A stretch of DNA of 64,000 nucleotides from Streptomyces solicavernae. GTDB lineage: Bacteria > Actinomycetota > Actinomycetes > Streptomycetales > Streptomycetaceae. The stretch lies in NCBI RefSeq assembly GCF_029968095.1, contig NZ_JASCIR010000022.1, forward strand, positions 40,498-104,497, written 5' to 3'. Below are positions 49,786 through 59,228 of this stretch, in pieces. The position numbers and the translations under genes are program-made. Below the pieces are notes generated by a model, which worked only from the letters and a program-made list of their open reading frames with translations, was not told where the DNA came from and did not search any database. Position 1 is the first letter of the stretch. Each line of letters starts with the position of its first letter.

Positions 49786-50309
49786 GGTTCCCCCTCTTCT
49801 CTTGGCCCACTGTGGCTTGCCCGTTCCACTGTGCCGGGAAAACCACCGGCAGAGCAGGGCACACCTTAGAGCGCGTTCCGGGCGCGGGAATCGCGCGGGT
49901 GCGGGAACTCCGCCTGGCGGAATAGCCGGTGGAATGGGTGCCGTTCACAACTCCCGGACAGCGCGGCCTTGTTGGGCATTTTCGGTGACGGCGGCCGCAG
50001 CCGGCCGGGAGCGCGACGGAATGCGCCGAAGGCACGGCACGGTCGGCATATGCCGTGAGGTCGGGACGGGTGCGGCCCGACGGAGAGAGCATCCACAGGC
50101 GCGATGCCATGCGCCGCGCTTTACGGCTCCCGCGCTCGCCCGCACTCCGCGGAAGAACGCAATAGCGGACCGCTCGACTCGCTGTCGAGCGGCACCAATT
50201 GCGTGCGTGAAAGGCGCGGGCAAGGGATCGGGGGGAATGGGCCGATGACACCGGCCGAATCAGAGCTTCAACGCCCTTATACGGAACGGCAGTTCAGGCA
50301 TACGCCGAC
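49786..50309. other. 524-bp intergenic region with hairpin and a possible short ORF
   Basis: Contains the start-side leader of the TmrB-Nudix gene, a nine-pair hairpin at 50170-50192, and a short frame at 50245-50358 that runs into the DinB gene. Slightly AT-richer than its surroundings around 49920-50020. No recognisable gene was found. Confidence 0.5.
50170..50192. terminator. Hairpin CCGCTCGAC-TCGCT-GTCGAGCGG
   Basis: Perfect nine-base arms and a five-base loop. No T run on either side, so it could be a factor-assisted terminator or an operator. Confidence 0.4.
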
Positions 50310-50358
50310 TTACGCCCCCACCGTCCCGTCGATCCCTTCCCGCAGGAAGTCCGCGTGA
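50245..50358 (+). CDS. Possible 37-residue small ORF
   Basis: ATG 50245 follows a G-rich GGGGGG run at good spacing. The frame starts MTPAESELQRPYTERQF and ends RRKSA. It overlaps the DinB gene 3' end antisense by 49 bp. There is no family resemblance, and the last part is probably constrained by the other strand, so the reading is weak. Confidence 0.2.
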   Translation: MTPAESELQRPYTERQFRHTPTYAPTVPSIPSRRKSA

Positions 50359-50885
50359 CCGTTGTGGCGACCGTACTCAAGCAGCACGTGGACCATCACC
50401 ATCCGCAGGGAGACCTCCTCGCCCCAACGCGGCTGAAATCCGGCCACGTCGAGGGAGCCGGCGGCCCGCTCGATCCGGCGCGAGGTCTCGACCTCGGCCT
50501 CCCAGGCGGCGAAGGCCTCGGCGCGGGTCGAGGCGTTCGCGTCGTACGCGGCCTGGAAGTCGGTCTCGTCGGACCAGACCAGGGGCACGTCCTGGTCCTC
50601 GAACGGGCGGCGGAACCAGGCGCGTTCGACCTCGGCCAGGTGTCGTACGAGGCCGAGCAGGGTCAGTGTCGACGGCGGCGCGGAGGCCCGGCGCAGCTCG
50701 TCGTCGGTCAGGCCCGCGCACTTCAGGGCGAGGGTCGCCCGGTGGTAGTCGAGGAAGGCCCGCAGCGTCTCGCGTTCGCCCCCGAGCTTCGGCGGCGCGA
50801 CGCGCGGGTCCGGTATCCGGTCCTGGTCCTGTTCCTGGTCCTGGTCCTGGTCCTGTTCCCGTTCCCGGTCCTGGCGAGAGGTCAT
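50310..50885 (-). CDS. DinB superfamily protein (DUF664)
   Basis: A 191-residue DinB/DUF664 protein. After a Gln/Asp/Arg/Glu-rich N terminus (about 3-23) encoded by hexamer repeats come ERETLRAFLDYHRATLALKCAGL, TLLGLVRHLAEVERAWFRR and a C-terminal VMVHVLLEYGRHNGHADFLREGIDG. The His residues (HL-EVE, EYGRHNGHAD) fit the family metal site. These are putative thiol-dependent S-transferases of unknown substrate. The ATG at 50885 overlaps the stop of the truncated transporter frame upstream (ATGA). Confidence 0.88.
   Translation of the reverse strand: MTSRQDREREQDQDQDQEQDQDRIPDPRVAPPKLGGERETLRAFLDYHRATLALKCAGLTDDELRRASAPPSTLTLLGLVRHLAEVERAWFRRPFEDQDVPLVWSDETDFQAAYDANASTRAEAFAAWEAEVETSRRIERAAGSLDVAGFQPRWGEEVSLRMVMVHVLLEYGRHNGHADFLREGIDGTVGA
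50820..50878. repeat. CTGGTC/CTGTTC hexamer repeat at the start of the DinB gene
   Basis: About nine imperfect six-base units, coding for alternating Asp/Gln/Glu/Arg near the N terminus of the DUF664 protein. Confidence 0.8.
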
Positions 50886-51133
50886 GCCCACCCTGGTACC
50901 ACAAGCACCAGCCACACCGCAGCCGGTACGACGGCGACCACCAGGCCCCCGTACACCATCAGTTGGCGGAAGAAGCGGTCGCGGTCGACGTCCGGGGCGG
51001 CGGCGAGGACGAGGGCGCCGTTGGTGGAGAAGGGGCTCACGTCCACCACCGTCGCGGCCACCGACAGCGCCGCCACCATGCCGACGGCGACGGCGGCGCG
51101 CCTCGGGCACGGTGGGCGCCGCCGCCCCGTCAC
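50882..51133 (-). pseudogene. C-terminal remnant of an SLC13/MatC-like permease
   Basis: An 83-codon frame whose product matches only the last two helices of DASS/MatC-type carboxylate transporters. It contains TVVDVSPFSTNGALVLAAAPDVDRDRFFRQL and a final helix ending VVPGW. The helical SPFSTNGAL motif is the C-terminal substrate-binding turn of those carriers. A full carrier has over 400 residues, so the front is missing. The stop overlaps the DinB start by four bases, suggesting the intact gene was once coupled to it. The methyltransferase stop lies three bases upstream, marking the deletion junction. Confidence 0.6.
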
Positions 51134-51136
51134 ATC

Positions 51137-52972
<1,836 letters not shown>

Positions 52973-53090
52973 GACGGAATTTGCGACCGTACGGGGTGAT
53001 GCGCGGCGTGTCGGCCAAGGATCGGCGGGCGGGGTGCGCCGCTTGGCCGGATTCGTACGGCCTGTGGGGGGCGGTGGCGGCCGGCGTGGC

Positions 53091-53528
53091 TCAGCCTTCG
53101 CCGACCGGCGCGCGGGTGTCCGGCGCGCCGGTGCCGTCGCGGTGTGGCGGCCAGGCGGGGCGGTGGGCCTCGGGGAGGTCGGCGAGGGCCTGGGCGACGG
53201 TGCGGCGGGCGGGCAGCAGGTCGGTGCTGCCGGTCTGGGCGAGGAGTTCGGCGAGGCGGCGGCCGACCCCGGAGAGGACCAGCAGGCCGCCGCGCCGGGC
53301 GAGCAGCCAGCGGATGGCGAGCAGGCAGTTGAGGCCGCGCGAGTCGCAGAACGCGAGGGCGGTGACGTCCAGGACGAGGTGCACGCGCCCGGCGGCGACG
53401 CTGGTGCCGAGGGTGCTGAGGAAGAACGGTTCGGCGTGGTGGTCGAGTTCGCCGCTGACGCGCAGCACGGCGGACTCCTCGCGGGCCGACAGCTCAGTGA
53501 TGGTCAGGCGGTGGCTCTGCGCGGTCAT
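53091..53528 (-). CDS. STAS-domain anti-anti-sigma factor
   Basis: A 145-residue STAS protein of the SpoIIAA/RsbV type. RVSGELDHHAEPFFLSTLG opens the domain, and the phosphorylatable serine lies in ALAFCDSRGLNCLLA (DSxG). The last ~30 residues form a Pro/Arg/Gly-rich tail. Such factors sequester HATPase anti-sigma kinases when unphosphorylated. One candidate partner is the HATPase at 31381-31821, though Streptomyces encode many of each. Followed downstream, 118 bp away, by the betaine enzyme. Confidence 0.88.
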   Translation of the reverse strand: MTAQSHRLTITELSAREESAVLRVSGELDHHAEPFFLSTLGTSVAAGRVHLVLDVTALAFCDSRGLNCLLAIRWLLARRGGLLVLSGVGRRLAELLAQTGSTDLLPARRTVAQALADLPEAHRPAWPPHRDGTGAPDTRAPVGEG

Positions 53529-53848
53529 CGCTCCTCCGTCCGGCTGCCCGTGTCGATCGCCCGTTCCGCGAGCCGGTCGCGCGGGGCGCGCGGTCCGTGC
53601 TCGTGTGCCCCCCGGGGTCTCGTGCGCCCCCGGGGTACGGTGCGGGCGCCGCCCGGCCCGGTACGCGCCGCTCGCGCCGTCACACTCCCCCGCACCGCCA
53701 ACCTACGTCCCCGTCCGGTGCGTTGGGGCGACATCGCGCCATTTCCCGGCCGAACCCCCCGCGAATCACACCCTACCCGCACGCTCCGGGTAACCGGCCC
53801 GGCGTACCGTGGAGAACGACGTACGCAGACCTCCGAGAGGAGCGCGCG
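53529..53848. other. 320-bp divergent gap between STAS and DUF1992 genes
   Basis: Highly GC-rich, with C runs. It must hold both promoters, but no consensus pair is clear. No gene or notable repeat seen. Confidence 0.5.
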
Positions 53849-54250
53849 GTGACCGAGCGGAAACCCCCCGGCGTCAGCTTCGAGTCGTGGGTCGACAAGC
53901 AGATCCGCGAGGCGGAGCAGCGCGGCGACTTCGCCGGCCTGCCCGGCATCGGCCGACCGCTCCCCGGCCTCGACCGCCCCTACGACGAGATGTGGTGGCT
54001 CAAGGAGAAACTGCGCCGTGAGCATGTCTCCGTACTGCCGCCCGCGCTCGCCCTGCGCAAGGAGGCCGAGGACGCGCTGGCGGCGGCGGAGGCGGCGCCG
54101 ACCGAGGCAGGCGCGCGCCGCATCCTCACGGAGATCAACAAGAAGATCTCCGCCATGCTGTTCCGCCCGCCGCCCGGCCCTCCGCTCGGCATCAAGCCGT
54201 ACGACGTGGAGCAGGTCCTCGCGCGCAGGCGCACCGCACGCGAGGGCTGA
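53849..54250 (+). CDS. DUF1992 domain protein
   Basis: A 133-residue protein with the DUF1992 (DNAJC28-conserved) core: FESWVDKQIREAEQRGDFAGLPGIGRPLPGL, then WWLKEKLRREHVSVLPPALALRKEAE and a C-terminal NKKIS-type segment. Function is unknown in bacteria. GTG 53849 follows GAGAGGAG at correct spacing. A set of imperfect GGTCGGGGA-containing repeats separates it from the next gene. Confidence 0.88.
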   Translation: MTERKPPGVSFESWVDKQIREAEQRGDFAGLPGIGRPLPGLDRPYDEMWWLKEKLRREHVSVLPPALALRKEAEDALAAAEAAPTEAGARRILTEINKKISAMLFRPPPGPPLGIKPYDVEQVLARRRTAREG

Positions 54251-54286
54251 CCTGGGCTCTGCCGGTGCGGGTGGGCGCGGCCGGCC

Positions 54287-54385
54287 GGGGACAGCCTCCG
54301 GTCGGGGAGAGCGGTCGGCCGGGGAGAGCGGCTGGTCGGGGACAATGGCGGCCAGGGGCAGCGGCCGGTCGGGGACAATGGCGGT
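54287..54385. repeat. Imperfect GC-rich repeats built on CGGTCGGGGA
   Basis: Four or five degenerate units, the best pair being CGGTCGGGGACAATGGCGG-like copies at about 54331 and 54366. Intergenic. Confidence 0.6.
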
Positions 54386-54421
54386 CCGTCCCGCGCTTCC
54401 CGCACCTGGAGATCCGCCGCC

Positions 54422-55414
54422 TTGTCGAAGCAGCCCGCAGCAGCCGCGTCCGCCGCCGCACAGGACCGCAGCGCCGCAGCCGAGGCCGAAGCCGCACCCG
54501 CGTCCGAAGCCGAAGCCGAAGCCGCACCACCCGACGCCGAAGCCGCACCCGAGTCCGCAGCCGAAGTCGCACCCGGCGCCGAGGCGGCAGCCGAGTCCGC
54601 AGCCGGGGCCGCCCGGCAGGAGCTGACGGCGGACTGCGCGCGGTGCTTCGGGCTCTGCTGCGTCGCCCTGCCGTTCGCGGCCTCGTCGGACTTCGCGGCG
54701 AACAAGGCGGCGGGTACGCCCTGCGGCCATCTGCGCACCGACTTCGGCTGCGGCATCCACGCCCGCCTGCGGGAGAGCGGCTACCCGGGCTGCACGGTGT
54801 ACGACTGCTTCGGCGCCGGGCAGCAGGTCTCGCAGGTCACCTTCGGCGGCCGTGACTGGCGCGCCGAGCCCGGCAGTTCGCGGCAGATGTTCGCGGTGTT
54901 CCCGGTGATGCGGCACCTGCACGAACTGCTCTGGTACGTCAACGAGGCCCTGGCCCTGCCGTCCTCCCGGCCCGTACGGGCGGACCTCCGGCGCGCCCTC
55001 GACGATGTACGGGCCCTGACCCGCGCGGACGCCGAGACGGTCATCGCGGTGGACGTGGACGTCCTGCGCGGCGAGATCAACGCGCTGCTGCTGCGGGCGA
55101 GCGAGCTGGCGCGGTCCGCCGTACCGGGCCGGAAGCGGAACCACCGCGGCGCCGACCTCATCGGCGGCCGCCTCCGCCGCGCCGACCTGCGCGGCGCCAA
55201 CCTCCGCGGCGCCCTCCTGATCGCCGCCGACCTCGCGGGCGCGGACCTGCGCACCGCCGACGTCATCGGCGCCGACCTGCGGGACGCCGACCTGGCGGGG
55301 GCGGATCTGCGCGGCGCACTGTTCCTGACCCAGGCGCAGGTCAACGCGGCGCGGGGCGACGCGCACACCCGGCTGCCGGACACGGTGACGCGCCCCGGCC
55401 ACTGGACGGCCTGA
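54422..55414 (+). CDS. Pentapeptide-repeat protein with YkgJ-like cysteine cluster
   Basis: A 330-residue protein in three parts. Residues 1-65 are an Ala/Glu-rich, probably helical or disordered lead. Residues 72-129 hold eight cysteines (72, 75, 79, 80, 101, 110, 124, 129) beginning with CxxCxxxCC, the pattern of the YkgJ/UPF0153 Zn/Fe-chelating domain. Residues about 240-302 are twelve or so pentapeptide repeats (ADLRG type), a right-handed quadrilateral helix. The start is TTG 54422 with GGAG eight bases upstream. Role unknown; a metal-dependent sensor or scaffold is possible. Confidence 0.82.
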   Translation: MSKQPAAAASAAAQDRSAAAEAEAAPASEAEAEAAPPDAEAAPESAAEVAPGAEAAAESAAGAARQELTADCARCFGLCCVALPFAASSDFAANKAAGTPCGHLRTDFGCGIHARLRESGYPGCTVYDCFGAGQQVSQVTFGGRDWRAEPGSSRQMFAVFPVMRHLHELLWYVNEALALPSSRPVRADLRRALDDVRALTRADAETVIAVDVDVLRGEINALLLRASELARSAVPGRKRNHRGADLIGGRLRRADLRGANLRGALLIAADLAGADLRTADVIGADLRDADLAGADLRGALFLTQAQVNAARGDAHTRLPDTVTRPGHWTA

Positions 55415-55518
55415 AGCCCTTCGTCACCTCCGGTCGGTTCACGCCGTGCGGCCAACCCGCTGCGCGCGAGGGGCCGCGGGTGGGGCGGCCCAGCGCCGGC
55501 GGCGGGGCTCGGTGGCCC

Positions 55519-56490
55519 TCACACCGCCCCGCCTCCCAGCACCATGTCGTCCTGTCGGCGCCCCGGCGCCCCCAGGGCCGCGGCCGCTGCGCCGATCAGG
55601 CCCGCGTCCGTGCCCGTGCGCGCCGGGGTCACCGTAAGGCCGGTGACGAAGGAGAGGGTGGCGTAGTCGCGGAGGGCGCGGCGGAGCGGGGTGAACAGGA
55701 CGTCGCCCGCCTTGGCCACTCCCCCGCCGATCACCGCGATGTCGATCTCCACGAGTGTGGCCGTCGCGGCGATCCCCGCCGCCAGCGCCTGCGCGGCGCG
55801 TTCGAAGGACGCGCGCGCCACCGGGTCCCCCGCGCGCGCCGCCGCGGCGACCGCGGCCGCCGAACTGTCGCCGTCCGGCCCCGGAACCCAGCCGTCGCGC
55901 ACGGCCCGGCGCGCGATGTTCGGCCCGCTGGCGATCCGCTCCACGCAGCCGCGCGCCCCGCACGGGCACGGGTCGCCGTCCAGGTCCACGCTGATGTGCC
56001 CGATGTGCCCGGCGTTGCCCGTGGGGCCCGGATGCAGTCGCCCGCCGAGGACCAGGCCGCCGCCGACGCCGGTCGAGACGACCATGCACAGCGCGTTGTC
56101 GTACCCCTGCGCGGCACCCTGCCAGTGCTCGGCCGCGGTGATCGCCACACCGTCGCCGATCAGCTTCGAGGGCAGCCCGCCGCTCGCCGCCACCACCCGC
56201 TCGACCAGGGGAAAGCCGCGCCAGCCGGGCACGTTGACCGGGCTGACCGTGCCCTTCGAGGCGTCGACGGGCCCCGCGCTGCCGATGCCGAGTGCGCGGG
56301 CGCGCGGCCAGTGCGACGAGGTGGACAGCTCGGTGACGACCGCCTCGACCGCCCGCATCACCGTCTCGCCGTCCTCCTGCGCCGGAGTCGGCCGCTGGGC
56401 CCGCACCAGGATCCGCCCGTGCAGGTCCACCAGCGCACCAGCGATCTTGGTGCCGCCGATGTCGAGCGCGGCGACGATGTCGTTCTGCAT
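55519..56490 (-). CDS. ROK-family sugar kinase
   Basis: A 323-residue ROK kinase: phosphate-1 motif DIGGTKIAGALVD at the N terminus, STGVGGGLVLGGRLHPG, GHIGHISVDLDG, and the zinc motif CPCGARGCVE. With no HTH and intact ATP motifs it is likely an enzyme (glucose, mannose or N-acetylhexosamine kinase). ATG 56490 has AGGAG about eleven bases upstream. A longer start at ATG 56664, with GGAG eight bases upstream, would add a 58-residue AAERV/AEQAA repeat; see findings. Divergent from a LacI regulator with a shared operator. Confidence 0.88.
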   Translation of the reverse strand: MQNDIVAALDIGGTKIAGALVDLHGRILVRAQRPTPAQEDGETVMRAVEAVVTELSTSSHWPRARALGIGSAGPVDASKGTVSPVNVPGWRGFPLVERVVAASGGLPSKLIGDGVAITAAEHWQGAAQGYDNALCMVVSTGVGGGLVLGGRLHPGPTGNAGHIGHISVDLDGDPCPCGARGCVERIASGPNIARRAVRDGWVPGPDGDSSAAAVAAAARAGDPVARASFERAAQALAAGIAATATLVEIDIAVIGGGVAKAGDVLFTPLRRALRDYATLSFVTGLTVTPARTGTDAGLIGAAAAALGAPGRRQDDMVLGGGAV

Positions 56491-56508
56491 CAGAGTCGGA
56501 TCTCCTGG

Positions 56509-56650
56509 TCGTTCTGCTGCCACTCGTTCTGCTGCCACTCGTTCTGCTGCCACTCGTTCTGCTGCTGCTCGTTCTGCTGCATGCTCTGCCGCTTGTTCTG
56601 CTGCTCGTTCTGCCGCATGTTCAGACGCTTGTTCTGCCGCTTGTTCAGCC
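56509..56650. repeat. 15-bp tandem repeat upstream of or in the ROK kinase gene
   Basis: Five units of TCGTTCTGCTGCCAC or a close variant (56509-56583), then degenerate GTTCTGC/GTTCAG units to about 56650. Read on the reverse strand it is an uninterrupted Ala/Glu/Arg/Val-rich coding repeat in frame with the kinase. Confidence 0.9.
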
Positions 56651-56684
56651 GGTGCGGCGTCCATGAACAGTCTCCACCGAGAGT

Positions 56685-56696
56685 GACAACGTTGTC
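56685..56696. promoter_or_regulatory. LacI-type operator between ROK kinase and lacI-like gene
   Basis: GACAACGTTGTC is a perfect 12-bp palindrome with the central CG of LacI/GalR sites. It lies in the divergent region, 82 bp before the LacI start and 21 bp before the possible long kinase start. Confidence 0.75.
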
Positions 56697-56777
56697 TAGG
56701 CTCTATGCTCGACGGCACAAGCCGTCGAACCCGCCGACCCCCACGCGGCACCGTCGTACCAGAACAGGACAGCACAC

Positions 56778-57812
56778 GTGGCCCAGACCGCCCGCCCCGA
56801 GTACCGCTACGGCAACCGTCCCACGATGAAGGACGTCGCGGCCCGCGCCGGTGTCGGCCTGAAGACGGTATCGCGCGTCGTCAACGGCGAACCGGGCGTC
56901 ACCCCGGACACCGAGCGCCGCGTCCAGGAGGCCATCGAGGCGCTCGGCTTCCGGCGCAACGACAGCGCCCGCGTGCTGCGCAAGGGCCGCACGGCCAGCA
57001 TCGGACTCGTACTGGAAGACCTCGCCGACCCGTTCTACGGCCCGCTCAGCCGCGCCGTGGAGGAGGTCGCCCGCGCGCACGGCGCCCTGCTCATCAACGG
57101 CTCAAGCGCCGAAGACCCGGACCGCGAGCAGGAGTTGGTGCTCGCCCTGTGCGCGCGCCGGGTCGACGGGCTTGTGGTCATCCCGGCCGGTGACGACCAC
57201 CGCTATCTGGAGCCGGAGCTCAAGGCGGGCGTCGCCACGGTCTTCGTGGACCGCCCGGCCGGGCGGATCGACGCGGACGTGGTGCTCTCGGACAACTTCG
57301 GCGGCGCGCGCGACGGCGTGGCCCATCTGATCGCGCACGGCCACCGCAGGATCGGCTTCATCGGCGACAAGGCCCGTATCCACACGGCCGCCGAGCGCCT
57401 GCGCGGCTACCGCGCCGCGATGACGGAGGCCGGGCTTCCGGTGCACGACTCGTGGGTGGCGCTCGGCTCCACCGCGCCGGACCGCGTCCGCTCGGCGGCC
57501 GAGGCCCTGCTCTCCGGCCCGGAGCCGGTCACCGCGATCTTCGCGGGCAACAACCGGGTGACGGTCACGGTCGTACGGGTCCTCGCCGACCTCGAACGCC
57601 CGGTGGCCCTCGTCGGCTTCGACGACTTCGAGCTGGCGGACCTGCTGCGCCCCGCCGTGACGGTGATCGCCCAGGACGCCGCGCAGTTGGGCCGTACGGC
57701 GGCGGAGCGGCTGTTCCACCGGCTCGACGGCGCGCCCGGCATGACGCAGCGCATCGAGCTGACCACCCGCCTGGTCCCGCGCGGCTCGGGCGAACTGCCG
57801 CCGGTGAACTGA
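56778..57812 (+). CDS. LacI-family transcriptional regulator
   Basis: A 344-residue LacI/GalR repressor. The HTH is at about 17-40 (MKDVAARAGVGLKTVSRVVNGEPGV) with the hinge RRNDSARVLRKGRTASIGLV, and the periplasmic-binding-like sensor domain includes DPFYGPLSRAVEEVA and VGFDDFELADLLRPAVTVI. GTG 56778 is the annotated start; ATG 56826 is an internal alternative at the HTH. It probably represses itself and the divergent kinase through GACAACGTTGTC, releasing on a sugar. No transporter for that sugar is in the window. Confidence 0.93.
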   Translation: MAQTARPEYRYGNRPTMKDVAARAGVGLKTVSRVVNGEPGVTPDTERRVQEAIEALGFRRNDSARVLRKGRTASIGLVLEDLADPFYGPLSRAVEEVARAHGALLINGSSAEDPDREQELVLALCARRVDGLVVIPAGDDHRYLEPELKAGVATVFVDRPAGRIDADVVLSDNFGGARDGVAHLIAHGHRRIGFIGDKARIHTAAERLRGYRAAMTEAGLPVHDSWVALGSTAPDRVRSAAEALLSGPEPVTAIFAGNNRVTVTVVRVLADLERPVALVGFDDFELADLLRPAVTVIAQDAAQLGRTAAERLFHRLDGAPGMTQRIELTTRLVPRGSGELPPVN

Positions 57813-57832
57813 CAGTTGCTCCATGCCCACGT

Positions 57833-57872
57833 ACGTCTGGACGTCAGGACGTCAGGACGTCAGGACGTCAGG
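57833..57872. repeat. 8-bp tandem repeat ACGTCAGG, five units
   Basis: One degenerate (ACGTCTGG) and four perfect units. The MFS stop codon (57868-57870, reverse strand) is inside the last unit, as with the repeats over other gene ends in this window. Confidence 0.92.
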
Positions 57873-59172
57873 ACCCGGAGCATTCGCCTTCCGGCGCTCC
57901 CCGCACCGCCGCCCCGTGCCGCGCCAGCGCCGCCGTGGCGCAGACTGCGAGCAGGCCGCACACCCCCGGCCAGCCCGCCGCTTCCCAGGCGCGGGCGCCG
58001 AGCCAGGAACCGGCGCTTCCGCCGAGGTACGCGCAGGTCATGTAGGCGGTGGTGAGACTGGAGCGGGCGTCGTCCCGCAGGGCGTAGATGCGCGTGGTGT
58101 TGGCGACCATGCCGCACTGCATGGCCACGTCCAGGAGGAGCGTGCCGACGACGAGCCCGGCGATCCCGGCCGCCCCGCCCAGCGTCCCGACGGCCAGCAC
58201 CGGGGCGGCGGCCAACGTGCCGAGCAGACAGATCAGGTTGACCGGGTCCGGGCCGCGCCGGTCGGTGAGGCGGCCCGCGTACGGAGTGCAGATCATGGTC
58301 GCCGCTCCGACGAGGGCGAGCAGGCCGACCGCCGGAGCGCCGAGCCCGTACACCGGACCGGCGAGCAGCAGGGCGAGGCCCGTCCAGACCCCCGAGAAGC
58401 CGGCGAACACCGTGCCCTGGTAGAAGGCGGAGCGACGCAACTCCGGTTCGGCACGCAGGAGTCGTACGGGCGCGGCCAGCAGCGCGAGGTAGGACCCGCG
58501 GGCCGTCGGCGGGGGCGGCGTCGCGGGCAGGGCACGGGTGACGACCCAGGCGAGGAGCAGGATCACGGCGGCGGCTACCAGGTACGGCGCACGCCAGCCC
58601 AGCGTCTCCGCCAGCGAGCCGCCGAACGCCCGGGACAGGAGCATGCCGCCGATGGAACCGCTCGCCAGCAGCCCGGACACCTCACCTCGCCGGTCCGGGG
58701 CGACCAGACCGGCGACGAGCGGGCCGATCACGGGCGCGGCGACGCTGGTGAGCCCCGCGGCGGCGGACGCGGCGACGAGCAACGGCAGCGTGGGGGCGAG
58801 CCCGGCCCCGAGCAGCCCGAGACCGGTCAGGCCGAGCAGCGTGGCGAGGAGGCGCCGGTGCGGGAGCCGGTCCCCGAGCGGTACGAGGAGGAAGTTCCCG
58901 GCCGCGTACCCGACTTGGGTGGCCGTCACCGCGAGGGCCGCCGCATCGGGCGAGACCCCGAGGCCCGCCGCGGCGAGCGGCGTGAGCGCCTGCGCGAAGT
59001 AGAGGTTGCCCACGGCCACGGCACAGGTGAGAGCGAGCAGCAGCATCAGCCTGCGGCTCAGCGCCGGGGGACGAGCAGAACCGCGGGCACGACCGGGGAT
59101 GCGGACGCGGGCACGACCGGGGATGCGGATGCGGGCACGGTCAGGCATGTGCGTACGGGGCTTCGCTGTCAT
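57868..59172 (-). CDS. MFS transporter with repeated basic N terminus
   Basis: A 434-residue, twelve-helix MFS protein of the drug/arabinose-exporter type: LLLALTCAVAVGNLYFAQALTPLAAAGLGVSPDAAAL, GDRLPHRRLLA in the 2-3 loop, and GPLVAGLVAPDRRGEVSGLLASGSIGGMLLSR. The cytoplasmic N terminus (about 9-32) is RARIRIPG/RARVRIPG from a 24-bp DNA repeat. It is divergent from an ArsR-HTH/DUF5937 regulator across 56 bp with a small dyad, so it is probably its target. Confidence 0.88.
   Translation of the reverse strand: MTAKPRTHMPDRARIRIPGRARVRIPGRARGSARPPALSRRLMLLLALTCAVAVGNLYFAQALTPLAAAGLGVSPDAAALAVTATQVGYAAGNFLLVPLGDRLPHRRLLATLLGLTGLGLLGAGLAPTLPLLVAASAAAGLTSVAAPVIGPLVAGLVAPDRRGEVSGLLASGSIGGMLLSRAFGGSLAETLGWRAPYLVAAAVILLLAWVVTRALPATPPPPTARGSYLALLAAPVRLLRAEPELRRSAFYQGTVFAGFSGVWTGLALLLAGPVYGLGAPAVGLLALVGAATMICTPYAGRLTDRRGPDPVNLICLLGTLAAAPVLAVGTLGGAAGIAGLVVGTLLLDVAMQCGMVANTTRIYALRDDARSSLTTAYMTCAYLGGSAGSWLGARAWEAAGWPGVCGLLAVCATAALARHGAAVRGAPEGECSGS
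59083..59146. repeat. 24-bp tandem repeat at the start of the MFS gene
   Basis: Two units identical except at the last base (59083-59106, 59107-59130) plus a partial third. In frame: RARVRIPG octapeptide. Confidence 0.9.
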
Positions 59173-59215
59173 GTCCCGTATCCCACGGCCGCTCGGCGCC
59201 GCGCGGAATCGTTGT

Positions 59216-59226
59216 AGCGTATCGCT
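59216..59226. promoter_or_regulatory. AGCG-TAT-CGCT dyad in the MFS/ArsR divergent promoter
   Basis: A small inverted repeat ending three bases before the ATG of the regulator, inside TAGCGTATCGCTTA. It is AT-richer than its surroundings and probably overlaps a -10. Confidence 0.5.
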
Positions 59227-59228
59227 TA

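Noticed and set aside
53750..53800. A sigma-B-type promoter (GGTTAC / GGGTAG, reverse strand) for the STAS gene
   Set aside because: The spacing (about 13 bases) is shorter than the usual 14-16 and it lies ~240 bp from the start codon; too weak to report as a site.
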